A DNA stretch of 49,976 nucleotides from Candidatus Altarchaeota archaeon (GCA_016931955.1 JAFGDV010000029.1:1-49976), one strand, 5' to 3'. Counted from the stretch's first letter, positions 34,024-42,478 are shown. The notes: generated from the letters alone by a model not told the origin. Made by a program: numbers and translations.

Positions 34024-34454
34024 GGAAGATCAGGATATTCGTTGACGGCAACATACTCATATCTGGAACATTCTTTTCCGGCTTAGAGAGCAAATTACTT
34101 AACCTTGGCGGAGTTGAGCTTATCACAGCCGACATCTGTGTCAGCGAGGTTACGGAGGTCGTGAGGAGGAAATTCAAGGACCTCGGCACTGAAACACAAG
34201 TCGCCGCCTTGGAAGCACTCAGCAGATCATTGATTGGTGTGACAATCATCCCAGTCCAACAATACAAAGAAAAAACAGGAAACGCCAAAAAACTCATAGA
34301 CAAGAGAAATGACCAGAGAGTTCTTGCAGCCGTTTTATCCGTCAGACCAGACTACTTCATATCCGGCGACAGAGATTTCCATAATGAGGAGATCAAAACA
34401 AAAGTCAATCTGTCCTCCACCAGACAGATTCTCAAAGACCTGAATGCAATATAG
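34020..34454 (+). CDS. PIN-domain toxin (VapC-like)
   Basis: 144 aa. Acidic residues fit the PIN active site: D9 (IFVDGN), E43 (VSEVTEVV), D98 (RNDQRVLAA) and D117/D119 (ISGDRDF). VapC toxins are Mg-dependent ribonucleases that cut tRNA or rRNA. It follows its presumed antitoxin with a 4-nt overlap. No promoter of its own is needed. Confidence 0.84.
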   Translation: MRKIRIFVDGNILISGTFFSGLESKLLNLGGVELITADICVSEVTEVVRRKFKDLGTETQVAALEALSRSLIGVTIIPVQQYKEKTGNAKKLIDKRNDQRVLAAVLSVRPDYFISGDRDFHNEEIKTKVNLSSTRQILKDLNAI

Positions 34455-34521
34455 CCGATCTATCAAAGAGCTACTACCAAAGAAGCCTACAATCGTTTCA
34501 GCGGAAACTTATTAAGAACTC

Positions 34522-35619
34522 TCACTCAAGTATTTCGAAGCCTGTGACTTCTATACCTTCTCCCATATATGTTCCTTCTCTCATATACCCTCTTAGCTTG
34601 GCTCTCTTTCCCTGTTCTTTCCATAATCTCTCGAAGACCTCGATATTTTCAGTAGTAATAACGTATGTGACATCTTCGTCTGTTATAATAACTAGTCGAT
34701 TAAAAGGTTCGTTGCCTATTACGGCGATCTCACCCCCCACAGTAATCTCTCTTTCTTTAATCGTGAACTCGTTAGAGTAGACCGTAAAAGTATCATATAA
34801 TCCAACATTTCTCTGACAGGATCTACCAAAACTTAATTTAAGTCTATATCTGCCAGGATTTAACGATTCTCCAATAAAATCAGTAGGCATCCTGCTAAAG
34901 TTTATGTCTTCTACTTTGCTAATGCATTCCAGAGAACGCAGGCATTTTGCCGCAGTAGCATCAGCTGGAAAATAATGCCATTTAACATCTCCCCATTCAT
35001 TATTCTCAAATCGCTGCAAAAAAGGCACTGAAGACTGCTGTTCTTCCTGGTAATGATCTCCTAAATCATCAGCACATCTTCGTTGAGTTAAAAATACATC
35101 TAAGCTACTGTTATTCTTTATAGTAAAGCTAATCTCTTCACCCTGCTCATACTCGGTCTTGTCCGTGGAGACGGTTACTCCCTGGTCTTGAATGCTGCAG
35201 TTACATAATAGCAATAGTTCTTCTCCGGTTTTGTTCAATTTCTCTGCCCGACCATCCAAATACCTTAGAGTATCCGTCAGATTCCCTGATCTTTCAGCAT
35301 AATAACAGATGCCCTCACATAGAGGTATCTTTTCTACAGCACATTGACCTTCCCTGCAAACAGGCAGATCCTCGGTTAAAGGATAAATGCAGCTAGCAAG
35401 CGGACAAGAAACTCCAAAGCATTTAATAGTCTTAGTTAACTTTATGAAATCCGCTGACCCCTTATTAACAACATCGGTGTGACCTCCGCATAAGCAGCAG
35501 CAACCATCACACACCATTACGCAGTCACTATCGACCGAACAGGATTTTTTATCCGTAACGCACCCACTCAACAGGATGAATGCACTTACCAAAATTCCAA
35601 CCAGGATTTTGTATCTCAT
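34522..35619 (-). CDS. Cysteine-rich lipoprotein 1
   Basis: 365 aa. A signal peptide ends in the lipobox LLSGC (about residues 16-20). The first ~130 mature residues are Cys-rich (CSVDSDCVMVCDGCCCLCGG, CPLASC, CEGICYY). A beta-sandwich region follows, recalling BsuPI/bacterial immunoglobulin-like folds (TVSTDKTEYEQGEEISFTIKNNSS), and a final OB-like segment. I start at ATG 35619 by the signal peptide; the open frame runs to 35901 inside the divergent PIN gene. Likely on the cell surface, function unknown. Confidence 0.75.
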   Translation of the reverse strand: MRYKILVGILVSAFILLSGCVTDKKSCSVDSDCVMVCDGCCCLCGGHTDVVNKGSADFIKLTKTIKCFGVSCPLASCIYPLTEDLPVCREGQCAVEKIPLCEGICYYAERSGNLTDTLRYLDGRAEKLNKTGEELLLLCNCSIQDQGVTVSTDKTEYEQGEEISFTIKNNSSLDVFLTQRRCADDLGDHYQEEQQSSVPFLQRFENNEWGDVKWHYFPADATAAKCLRSLECISKVEDINFSRMPTDFIGESLNPGRYRLKLSFGRSCQRNVGLYDTFTVYSNEFTIKEREITVGGEIAVIGNEPFNRLVIITDEDVTYVITTENIEVFERLWKEQGKRAKLRGYMREGTYMGEGIEVTGFEILE

Positions 35620-35645
35620 CGCACCAGTAAATACTTTATTAGATA

Positions 35646-35655
35646 GATATAAACC
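35646..35655. promoter_or_regulatory. Bidirectional TATA region between PIN toxin and lipoprotein
   Basis: GATATAAACC reads as a TATA core in both directions. On the minus strand GGTTTATATC is ~30 nt before ATG 35619. On the plus strand it is ~40 nt before ATG 35695. The third copy of the 36-bp element begins at its edge. Confidence 0.5.
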
Positions 35656-35690
35656 ATTATCGATTTCTTTAGGCTGAAACCGAAATAGTA
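35655..35690. repeat. 36-bp intergenic element, copy 3 (diverged)
   Basis: TTATCGATTT is identical to copy 1, then a variant core TTTAGG-CTGAAA-CCGAAA follows. It lies 4 nt before the orphan PIN start and next to the TATA box of the minus-strand lipoprotein. As at copies 1 and 2, the downstream plus-strand gene is an accessory toxin-like gene. Confidence 0.6.
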
Positions 35691-35694
35691 AACC

Positions 35695-36090
35695 ATGCCG
35701 ACTGTTGTTATTGACACGAATCTCATAATTGCAGGCAGATGGAAGAAGCAGAGCAGCTCCAACAGGATAATAGATATGGTGATAGAAGGGGAACTCGACG
35801 CCGTGTATACTACAGAGGTGAAGGATGAGAACCTTTTCATCCTGGAGAAGGTCAAGGCTCCGAAGGACTACTTGGATAAGATCCTGAGGTTTTACAGGCA
35901 TTCAAAGAAGGTTTATCCAGATAGAAAAATCACCGCATGTAGGGATAAAGCAGATAACAGGTTCCTGGAGGCTGCTGTAGCAGGTAAGGCAGATTACATC
36001 ATCACCAGTGACAGACATCTTCTGGAACTGAAAGAATTTGAGGGAATAAAGATCCTGAAGCCCGGGAGCTTTGAAAGAGAATTCATGTAG
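35695..36090 (+). CDS. Orphan PIN-domain protein
   Basis: 131 aa. PIN acidic residues are D7 (VVIDTN), E41, D87 (RDKADNRFLEAA) and D106 (ITSDRHLL). It resembles PIN toxins of the PHP-type or COG1569 group. No antitoxin gene lies beside it; the upstream gene is divergent. It may be regulated by the VapB-like protein or by the shared 36-bp element. The 3' end overlaps the convergent lipoprotein by 8 nt. Confidence 0.85.
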   Translation: MPTVVIDTNLIIAGRWKKQSSSNRIIDMVIEGELDAVYTTEVKDENLFILEKVKAPKDYLDKILRFYRHSKKVYPDRKITACRDKADNRFLEAAVAGKADYIITSDRHLLELKEFEGIKILKPGSFEREFM

Positions 36091-37267
36091 TGCAGGTGTT
36101 GTTGACGCACTTGCAATCGCTATCATCTTGACAGATAACTGGCGGGCATGGCTCATCACAAAAATCCGGGCAACCGCAACGCTCATATAACATGATTAAT
36201 CCCAAGTTTTCTCTATGTATAAAGTTCGCACAACCAGTGAATTGGTGCAGGCATATGCAGTCACTTTCAGTCTCGCAATACGTCTCATTCTCTATGTATT
36301 CAATCTTCGGGTACTTAGTGAGAATTTCGCCGGATGTTGCATTGACTGCTATTCTAACTGCCATCGAATACGTTGAATGCCAGCTTTCTCCAGTCCAGTA
36401 AGCAACGAGCCAGTTATCGTTCTCCGTCTGTATGCACTTACATTCTCCCCCATAGACTTTTACCTCTGCACAGCAATCCTGAATTGCGGTCAGATTTGCA
36501 TCAGGATATAACTTCAGAAACTCCTGGACTTCCTCGGTTGCATTGGCTATGGATATTGCTTCCTCAATTGTAATCTTTGACTGAGTGTAATTGCATTCTC
36601 CTCTGTAGAACGCCCATTCCTCGCACTCTGAGCCGTCTGGGAATACGCAGACTCCATAGCTGCCGTTTTCGTCAGTCCTTATCTCCAACCCAAAGCCCTG
36701 CTCCTCGCAGTAGACCGAGGCAGGATTAGATAGTCCTGTAGTAAGGTTCTGCATGCATTCCATGTAGGCAGTATTATCCTCCCACCGGCATCTCCCGTCA
36801 ACGCATCTGCAAGACGTGAGCCTTAAGCAGTCATATTCTGGCCGGTATTCGCAGGAGGTTATGATATCCTTAACTATTTCCTTCAGGCCGCAGACCTGGC
36901 CCGAGCAGCCGCCTGTTCCGCAGTCTGAGTCGTTGCTACATTCAGGAGGCTCCTCATATACCTCAACGCATCTGCCATTCCGGTACTCACATCCTGAGAC
37001 ATTATATTGTTGAAGACAGTTTATTCCACAGATTCTGCCGGTCTTTTCCTCCGGGGCCTCCCCTTTCAGGTAACACTTGCAGTCGCATAAGCTTAGATAG
37101 CAGTTACCACAGCCCCAGACGCACTTGTTGTCTATGCACAGCCAGTCGCTGGTACAGTTCACATGAGGCTGGCCCTCACAGTCTCTTGGAAGATTACAAC
37201 CCTCCCGCTCAACGCAGCCCAAAGAGAGTATAGATGCCAGAAGTAAAAGACACAGTATTCTCTTCAT
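36083..37267 (-). CDS. Cysteine-rich lipoprotein 2 with DUF333 and PepSY-like domains
   Basis: 394 aa. Lipobox LSLGC after a 17-residue signal. More than 30 cysteines lie in mature protein. Visible blocks are CSNDSDCGTGGCSGQVCG and SCEYRPEYDCLRLTSCRC (an eight-cysteine-cluster like that of archaeal surface proteins), then a DUF333 segment (NPASVYCEEQGFGLEIRTDE, GVCVFPDGSECEEWAFYRGE), then a PepSY-like repeat (ITIEEAISIANATEEVQEF ... SMAVRIAVNATSGEIL) and a final CQDDSDCKCVNNTC. The PepSY part suggests protease inhibition. A TATA core about 30 nt before ATG 37267 implies a leaderless mRNA. Confidence 0.82.
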   Translation of the reverse strand: MKRILCLLLLASILSLGCVEREGCNLPRDCEGQPHVNCTSDWLCIDNKCVWGCGNCYLSLCDCKCYLKGEAPEEKTGRICGINCLQQYNVSGCEYRNGRCVEVYEEPPECSNDSDCGTGGCSGQVCGLKEIVKDIITSCEYRPEYDCLRLTSCRCVDGRCRWEDNTAYMECMQNLTTGLSNPASVYCEEQGFGLEIRTDENGSYGVCVFPDGSECEEWAFYRGECNYTQSKITIEEAISIANATEEVQEFLKLYPDANLTAIQDCCAEVKVYGGECKCIQTENDNWLVAYWTGESWHSTYSMAVRIAVNATSGEILTKYPKIEYIENETYCETESDCICLHQFTGCANFIHRENLGLIMLYERCGCPDFCDEPCPPVICQDDSDCKCVNNTCTT

Positions 37268-37278
37268 CCTCGGTTACA

Positions 37279-37300
37279 ATATTAGAGAAAGAAGTTAAAA
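37279..37300 (-). promoter_or_regulatory. Promoter block shared with 38129-38150, copy 1
   Basis: 22 nt identical at 20 positions to 38129-38150. On the minus strand it begins TTTTAACTTC and ends TCTAATAT, and the TTTTAA is about 30 nt before ATG 37267 of lipoprotein 2. It probably holds the TATA and initiation region. Confidence 0.55.
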
Positions 37301-37304
37301 GGTA

Positions 37305-38081
37305 TCATACCTTCAGCTTAGATACTACCCAGAGGCTTATCAGGGCTGTCAGAAAAATCACGCCCTCGATCACTGGGACGGAATATCCAAAACCAAGCAT
37401 CGCAACCGCCAGGGAATCAACAAGCGAATGGAATAATATCGCTATTAGGAGAAATATCTTTCTGTTCTGGATGAAGCATTGCAAAACGATTAAGGTAAGA
37501 GCCAGGTGCAAGACTATAGTAAAGACTCTCTCCATGGCACCGAAGAGCGGATCGTACCAGTTTATAGCTGTTATCTGTTCCTTTGCCTGCTCTATCTGCT
37601 CCAGCTGCTCCTGGCTAAGTTGGCCGGTTGCGTTCAAACTCTGCATATCCATGTTGGGGAGAACGATCACATTTATCAGGGAGAATATCACCAAAATTCC
37701 GACAGCGAATGATTCGACACCTCCCCAGCCGGCACCGAACATAAGGCCTTCTTTCCACGTTCTCGCCTTCTTTATTATGTATCTAAAGCTAAGGTATCTG
37801 CCGATCTCCTCGAAAAGCCCCGCTAAGATACCAAGGAGAGCAGCATTTAGCAAGATCATCTCCGTCTGCGGCAGCTGGAGCAGAAGGGATTTTGCAGGAT
37901 CATTTATCAACCAGAGAAATCCTATGTGCAGGACCTGGACTGCGATAAATATCAATGCCCCCCAGCCTGCCAATTTCCAGCTTGTCCTGAATTTTCTTAT
38001 CAGGTAGTAAACCAGCAGCAGAGGCAACATGATGTCGACCAGGATCGCCAGTATGAATGCTACTATCAGTGCCGTGTCCAT
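37305..38081 (-). CDS. YhfC-family intramembrane protease-like protein
   Basis: 258 aa with about seven TM helices. The YhfC signature is visible: LAGLFEEIGRYLSFRYIIKKA followed by GLMFGAGWGGVESFAVGI, and a late HSLVDSL. The EE, H and second E residues are those proposed for CPBP-like intramembrane metalloproteases. The loop between TM4 and TM5 is charged (LSQEQLEQIEQAKEQI). It lies between a Cys-rich lipoprotein and an HExxH protein, a context of surface protein processing. Start ATG 38081; a short upstream reading frame overlaps it. Confidence 0.83.
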   Translation of the reverse strand: MDTALIVAFILAILVDIMLPLLLVYYLIRKFRTSWKLAGWGALIFIAVQVLHIGFLWLINDPAKSLLLQLPQTEMILLNAALLGILAGLFEEIGRYLSFRYIIKKARTWKEGLMFGAGWGGVESFAVGILVIFSLINVIVLPNMDMQSLNATGQLSQEQLEQIEQAKEQITAINWYDPLFGAMERVFTIVLHLALTLIVLQCFIQNRKIFLLIAILFHSLVDSLAVAMLGFGYSVPVIEGVIFLTALISLWVVSKLKV

Positions 38082-38092
38082 TTTTCCTTGGT

Positions 38093-38121
38093 TAGATCTT
38101 CGTAGATCCCCTTCATTTCGC
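38093..38121 (-). pseudogene. Remnant resembling the 3' end of a GT4 gene, now in an upstream frame
   Basis: These 29 nt align with the end of the GT4 gene at 42491-42520 (25 of 30 columns, one gap), encoding KGIYEDL in both. The remnant sits in the leader of the YhfC-like gene, in a 16-codon frame starting at ATG 38116 and ending TGA at 38066, overlapping the YhfC start. It could be a decayed GT copy or a leader peptide; the match may also be chance. Confidence 0.35.
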
Positions 38122-38128
38122 GTTTAGG

Positions 38129-38150
38129 ATATTAGAGAAGGAGGTTAAAA
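38129..38150 (-). promoter_or_regulatory. Promoter block shared with 37279-37300, copy 2
   Basis: 20 of 22 nt match 37279-37300. Its minus-strand TTTTAA lies ~30 nt before ATG 38116 (the mini-frame) and ~65 nt before the YhfC start at 38081. By comparison with copy 1 the transcript would begin at the mini-frame. Confidence 0.5.
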
Positions 38151-38155
38151 GTAGG

Positions 38156-38656
38156 CTATGCGATGTATGTTGTATCTGATCTGGCGAAGTCTCTAACCAG
38201 CTCTACTGGCGGAAACTCCTGAGGCATCCAGCCGTATTCGGGATATATGAGCTCGGGAAGAAAGCTGCCCATGTCAGCCGCCAACCCTGTGACCTCATGT
38301 TTTTCTCCGAATATTTGCCGGCTGATCTCGTAGGTCCTTCTCCTGGTCAATCCTTCATCCACTAGGCCGAGACTGTGCAGGTACTCATGTAGGAGGACAT
38401 GGAAGACGTATGGCTTATAAAGCTCGGGCTTCTTCTTCACTATCCTGTCCAGCATGGTCCTATTCACGACGATTATGTTGGAATCCAGGGGATAGAAGGC
38501 TCCTATGAATCCATGACTGCCCACACCTAGTTCAGAGAGTCCTAACATTAGACCAGCCCTGGACCTGCCTGTTGTCTTCCTAACCGCTTCCTTAACCAGC
38601 TCGAAGACATCCGACAGCGAACCGGATGACTCCAGTTCAGCAAGGAATTCTTCCAT
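38156..38656 (-). CDS. HExxH zinc-metalloprotease-like protein
   Basis: 166 aa, soluble. The motif HEYLHSLGLVDE (H90, E91, H94, with E101 as possible third ligand) follows a region FYPLDSNIIVVNRTMLDRI. No signal peptide or TM is visible, so it is probably cytoplasmic. The family is a small archaeal one that I cannot name. It is transcribed in the same direction as the neighbouring YhfC-like gene but with a 74-nt gap holding a separate promoter block. Confidence 0.78.
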   Translation of the reverse strand: MEEFLAELESSGSLSDVFELVKEAVRKTTGRSRAGLMLGLSELGVGSHGFIGAFYPLDSNIIVVNRTMLDRIVKKKPELYKPYVFHVLLHEYLHSLGLVDEGLTRRRTYEISRQIFGEKHEVTGLAADMGSFLPELIYPEYGWMPQEFPPVELVRDFARSDTTYIA

Positions 38657-38711
38657 AGAGTAAATAGCGTATCGCAGGTATTTAAATTACGACAATCGAC
38701 GAATTCTGTTC

Positions 38712-41390
38712 TTATCCCAAAACCCTTGCAGAAGAATAATCATTATGGCATTTAGGGATATAGATCTTGACGTACCTGAAATCCCCTGGAACAGTAAGGG
38801 TTTTATTGTAGGTGGATTTAGGAGTCCATGTCTCCTGAGTCACCTTCGAAGTATGGAATAGACTCCAGTCCTCCCCCCCAACTGAGTAATACACATACAT
38901 AGTAGACGTGCAGCCTTCATACTGTCCCGGCCTGTATTCTATCCAGACATTTGAATCCGCATTAAAGACACTTCCGAGGTCGTGGACATGCGACTCCAGA
39001 TAACAACAGCAACAATCCCTCACATAGCCCTTATCCCCTGGAGGCCAACCACAATTAAGCGCGGCACTTTCAGGCTCAGACCAACCCAACCCATTATTAC
39101 AAACATCAAAACCGACATCATATTCCCTCGGGGTCGTATCGATCCTGCACACCCCGTCATCGCAGATGTATCCGCTTCTGCAACCACAGTCCTGAGGACA
39201 GATTAGGCAGTTTTCATCATCATCGCACAGCCTATCACCGCAGTCCTCACTTCTGTTTTTCTTGAGGGTTGCTGCAATTATTACAGAATAGGGGTAATCG
39301 TCATTCCAGGAATCGCTTATCTCAATTGAGGCTATTCCCTTATCCCTCGGATTCTGGAATCTCAACTCATACATCTTCGCATTTCTACCCCATGAATCAT
39401 CTGGTCTGCAAGGATTCCCCGTCGCAACATGAACAATCTTATAATTGTCCTTCTTGTATGATGCGGCCGCAGAATTGTCCCAGTGTATATCTCCAGAGAC
39501 AGTGAATGATGTTAGATCTGCATAATTGAATTTAACAGAGATAGTTGTTACACCATTATTCTGGGTATTGCCGATATTCCCTTGAGCGTATAGATGAACC
39601 TCTGAAAAGCTGCCGTTTATGGGTACCAGAACCCTTGAGTCGTTTCTCAGATCCATAATCCCATAGGATGCCTGATATAGAAGCGGGTTGTCAACATCGA
39701 AAGGTATTCCATTTACATTAATTACTCCAGAAAAACAATTCGTTCCTGGACCATCACCCTTGAAGAATCTATAGTCTTTCCTCAAAAGCCAGAATTCAGT
39801 GTCCTTCTGGGTCCATGGATCGAGTGAGCAGTCCTCTGGGCAGATAAGCTCCTCTTGGATCTCACAGACCTCATTTCCACACTGTGGACTGTATTCAACA
39901 CATCCACCATCATCACAATAAAAATTTGACTTGCACTTACAATCACTGATGCAGTTAAGACAGTTCTCATCCTCATCACATAATCCATCACCGCAGGATG
40001 GTTCTTTCTCACATTCTCCGTCGTCGCAGACGTATCCGCTTCTGCAACCACAGTCACTTGGACAGTTCAGGCAGTTCTCTCCAGCCCCACAGTATCCATC
40101 ACCACAAGGCTTTTTAAGATAGACCGACGACTCAGTATCTTCATAATATACATAATCAGTTTCTTCAGAATAGCCCTCTTTTGCTATCTCCAATTTTAGG
40201 CTCCCCAGGGGAAGACCCTCAAAAACAACCTCGCCCACATCATCCGTGAAACCTACAACAACCAGCTCACCGTCGTAGCCACTATATACTCCAACACTGG
40301 CATTGTAGACCTCATCATGAGTCTCGTAGTCCAAAACCCTGACCGTCAAAGTTTTCTTATCCCGCCAAGTCTTTTCTTCCCCGTTCAGTTCCACTGAAAA
40401 GATCAAGTCTACAGCCCTCTCCCGTACATTGTCGCCGTCAATTCCTTTCGAGTACGCCATAACAGTGACGCTATAATCCCCCACCCCCCTCTCCAATACC
40501 ATCATAGACGCCATAGGTATCATAGAATAACCAGAGGACTGTTCCTTAAGGCAGGCTTCCTTACCGTCTCTCTCCACGACTGTTCCCTCAAAGCAGAAAT
40601 CAGAGCTAGTAGCCTGATTCTGTGCAAATAATAGGTAATCGCCTACTTCGTCTCCTAAAACAAAGGCATAGATCAGTTTATCCTCGCCAGACTCTAAACC
40701 ACTCATCCACCCCTCAGCATACACTCGTCTATTAGATCCAATCTTTTCACTGAAGTCAACGGCTTCTTTAAGAAAATCCCCGAAACCCTCTGCACCATAG
40801 CTGTTACCTAACAGGGACGTGCAGTCCCTTACGCCACTGTCACGGCTCCAAGAATAACCCTCCTGGAAACCCATGACGACCACTCCACTGGAGTACTCCC
40901 AAGCACAAAGCGGTTCAGAATACCCACCCTCTGACTTGATAACATAAAAGGTCTTACCGTCCACAACCTTCTCTTCAACCTCTAATTCTGAATCAGGGTA
41001 GGAATAACCAAGGGGCAGCTTCGTGAAAGCCTGGATTAACTCATTTATACCCTTTCCTGTCTCTAGATAGAGGATATAGGCTGTTGAGTCATCTTCATAG
41101 GAAACAACAGCCATATTAGCGTTTTTAACATCCCTTAGGTATCTTCCACCCAACATTTCGCCAACGAGGGAAGACAGCTCCTGAAATAAATCCCCGTGAG
41201 CCCGTATATAGATGACGCTCTTAAGACCGTCATCTGGAAGATAAGTCAATAAGCTATAATCGATGCCTTCACGGGTAGTAAAAAAACCAGAAAGATATAA
41301 GATAGAAATGATTCCAACGACGGCTAAAAACAAGATCAAATTTGATGACGTCTTATCAAGACCCGATTCCTTGATCACGGCTTCTGTCAT
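38712..41390 (-). CDS. Large membrane-anchored Cys-repeat surface protein
   Basis: 892 aa. A TM anchor (~17-36) places the rest outside. Residues ~45-340 form a globular region without a known family; ~347-425 is a carboxypeptidase-regulatory-like beta domain (VRVLDYETHDEVYNASVGVY). Four copies of a Cys module occur: 429-460, 466-497, 504-521 (short) and 717-748, pattern CGDGxC-x(4)-ENCLNCPSDCGC-RSGYVCDDG-C. Jelly-roll-like segments lie between. The modules resemble archaeal disulfide-rich adhesins. It is the last gene of the histone-argC-glycosylation run and starts 12 nt after DUF1405. Confidence 0.85.
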   Translation of the reverse strand: MTEAVIKESGLDKTSSNLILFLAVVGIISILYLSGFFTTREGIDYSLLTYLPDDGLKSVIYIRAHGDLFQELSSLVGEMLGGRYLRDVKNANMAVVSYEDDSTAYILYLETGKGINELIQAFTKLPLGYSYPDSELEVEEKVVDGKTFYVIKSEGGYSEPLCAWEYSSGVVVMGFQEGYSWSRDSGVRDCTSLLGNSYGAEGFGDFLKEAVDFSEKIGSNRRVYAEGWMSGLESGEDKLIYAFVLGDEVGDYLLFAQNQATSSDFCFEGTVVERDGKEACLKEQSSGYSMIPMASMMVLERGVGDYSVTVMAYSKGIDGDNVRERAVDLIFSVELNGEEKTWRDKKTLTVRVLDYETHDEVYNASVGVYSGYDGELVVVGFTDDVGEVVFEGLPLGSLKLEIAKEGYSEETDYVYYEDTESSVYLKKPCGDGYCGAGENCLNCPSDCGCRSGYVCDDGECEKEPSCGDGLCDEDENCLNCISDCKCKSNFYCDDGGCVEYSPQCGNEVCEIQEELICPEDCSLDPWTQKDTEFWLLRKDYRFFKGDGPGTNCFSGVINVNGIPFDVDNPLLYQASYGIMDLRNDSRVLVPINGSFSEVHLYAQGNIGNTQNNGVTTISVKFNYADLTSFTVSGDIHWDNSAAASYKKDNYKIVHVATGNPCRPDDSWGRNAKMYELRFQNPRDKGIASIEISDSWNDDYPYSVIIAATLKKNRSEDCGDRLCDDDENCLICPQDCGCRSGYICDDGVCRIDTTPREYDVGFDVCNNGLGWSEPESAALNCGWPPGDKGYVRDCCCCYLESHVHDLGSVFNADSNVWIEYRPGQYEGCTSTMYVYYSVGGEDWSLFHTSKVTQETWTPKSTYNKTLTVPGDFRYVKIYIPKCHNDYSSARVLG

Positions 41391-41402
41391 CTTGAAAAGA
41401 TA

Positions 41403-41999
41403 TTAAACGTCTGTTGTATAAATACCTTTGGTCAACAGGCCTCTGTAGATTACTGATGGTAGTAGAACGCTAACCAGCAGGCTTTCTATAAATAAGAGAG
41501 AAACCCATGTTTCAGGTATCCTGGGTAGGGTTCCATAGACGTAGTCTGAGACGTCGTTGAGGACGAAGAATAAAGCGACTAAAAGGGTTGATGAGCGGGT
41601 TGGACGGAACAGGTTAAGAAGAACAAGAGACTCCAAAGCCATGCCAACGTGCATCGGCAGAATCAAGCCATATACAACAGGATTGATGGAAAAAAAATAA
41701 TCAAAATGCAATAATACGACAATAACCGTCCAGACACCGTACTTGAACAGACCCACAGAGGTTATGAACTTCAACACGTCAGGTAATGGTCTGCTCAGTA
41801 ACTCAAACAAGAGGATGATCGCGAATAAGAGAACATAGAGCGGGCAGTCAATGACAACCAGCCACAGCCACTGAGGGGTTTCATCGAGCTGAGGCATATA
41901 GTAGTAGACACCAAAGAGGAAGCCAAGGAAATTCAAGAGGATCAGAAACAAAAGAAGAGGCTTGCTCTCAAGTATTCCCTTACCCAGATAGGAGATCAT
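41403..41999 (-). CDS. DUF1405 membrane protein
   Basis: 198 aa with six or more TM helices. DUF1405 traits are LLFLILLNFLGFLFGVYYYMPQL near the N-terminus and the short polar links PQWLWLVVIDCP and LPMHVGMALESLVLL. Function unknown in the family; genes of this kind lie near lipid or glycan genes in archaea. It overlaps the acyltransferase by 4 nt. Confidence 0.85.
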   Translation of the reverse strand: MISYLGKGILESKPLLLFLILLNFLGFLFGVYYYMPQLDETPQWLWLVVIDCPLYVLLFAIILLFELLSRPLPDVLKFITSVGLFKYGVWTVIVVLLHFDYFFSINPVVYGLILPMHVGMALESLVLLNLFRPTRSSTLLVALFFVLNDVSDYVYGTLPRIPETWVSLLFIESLLVSVLLPSVIYRGLLTKGIYTTDV

Positions 42000-42472
42000 T
42001 TTTTTATCTCCTTAGCCGGTACGCCGCCAAAAAAAGAGTTGGCTGGAACGTCCGTGTTTACGAGAGAGCACGCTGATATCCTCGCATTATCACCTACCTC
42101 AACCCCAGGCAGAATTAAAGCCTTCGCGCCTATTAGAACGTTCCTTCCAATCCTAACCCTGCCCTTCCGGAGTTCATCCACGAGGAACTCATGCGCAAGG
42201 ATCGCTGCATTATAGCCGATGACGGAGTTTTCGCCCACCTCTATCAGCTCCGGGAAAAATATGTCGAAGACAGCACCCAAGCCGACTGAGACGTTTCTCC
42301 CAACTTTGATGCCTATAAGCCTGTAGAGCATGTTCTTCAGCTCCAGAGAGGGGATATACCTGCAACCATATATCACAAGAAAATTAAGGACCACCCTGAG
42401 GGGGTTTCTGTAAACATACCACCTCCTGAGTGGATTCACATCCCCGCTTTTACGGATTTCAAGATCCCTCAT
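41996..42472 (-). CDS. Hexapeptide-repeat acyltransferase
   Basis: 158 aa left-handed beta-helix enzyme (maltose O-acetyltransferase/LbH group). Hexapeptide turns are visible as IGIKVGRNVSVGLGAVFD, IEVGENSVIGYNAAILAHEF and IGRNVLIGAKALILPGVEVGDNARI, with the likely catalytic His in AHEFLV. It probably acetylates a sugar made by the adjacent GT4. The end FFGGVPAKEIKK is standard. Confidence 0.87.
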   Translation of the reverse strand: MRDLEIRKSGDVNPLRRWYVYRNPLRVVLNFLVIYGCRYIPSLELKNMLYRLIGIKVGRNVSVGLGAVFDIFFPELIEVGENSVIGYNAAILAHEFLVDELRKGRVRIGRNVLIGAKALILPGVEVGDNARISACSLVNTDVPANSFFGGVPAKEIKK

Positions 42473-42478
42473 TTCAGT

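Noticed and set aside
35620..35901. N-terminal extension of lipoprotein 1 to 35901
   Set aside because: It lies antisense within the PIN gene and upstream of the TATA box; the lipobox signal begins at 35619.
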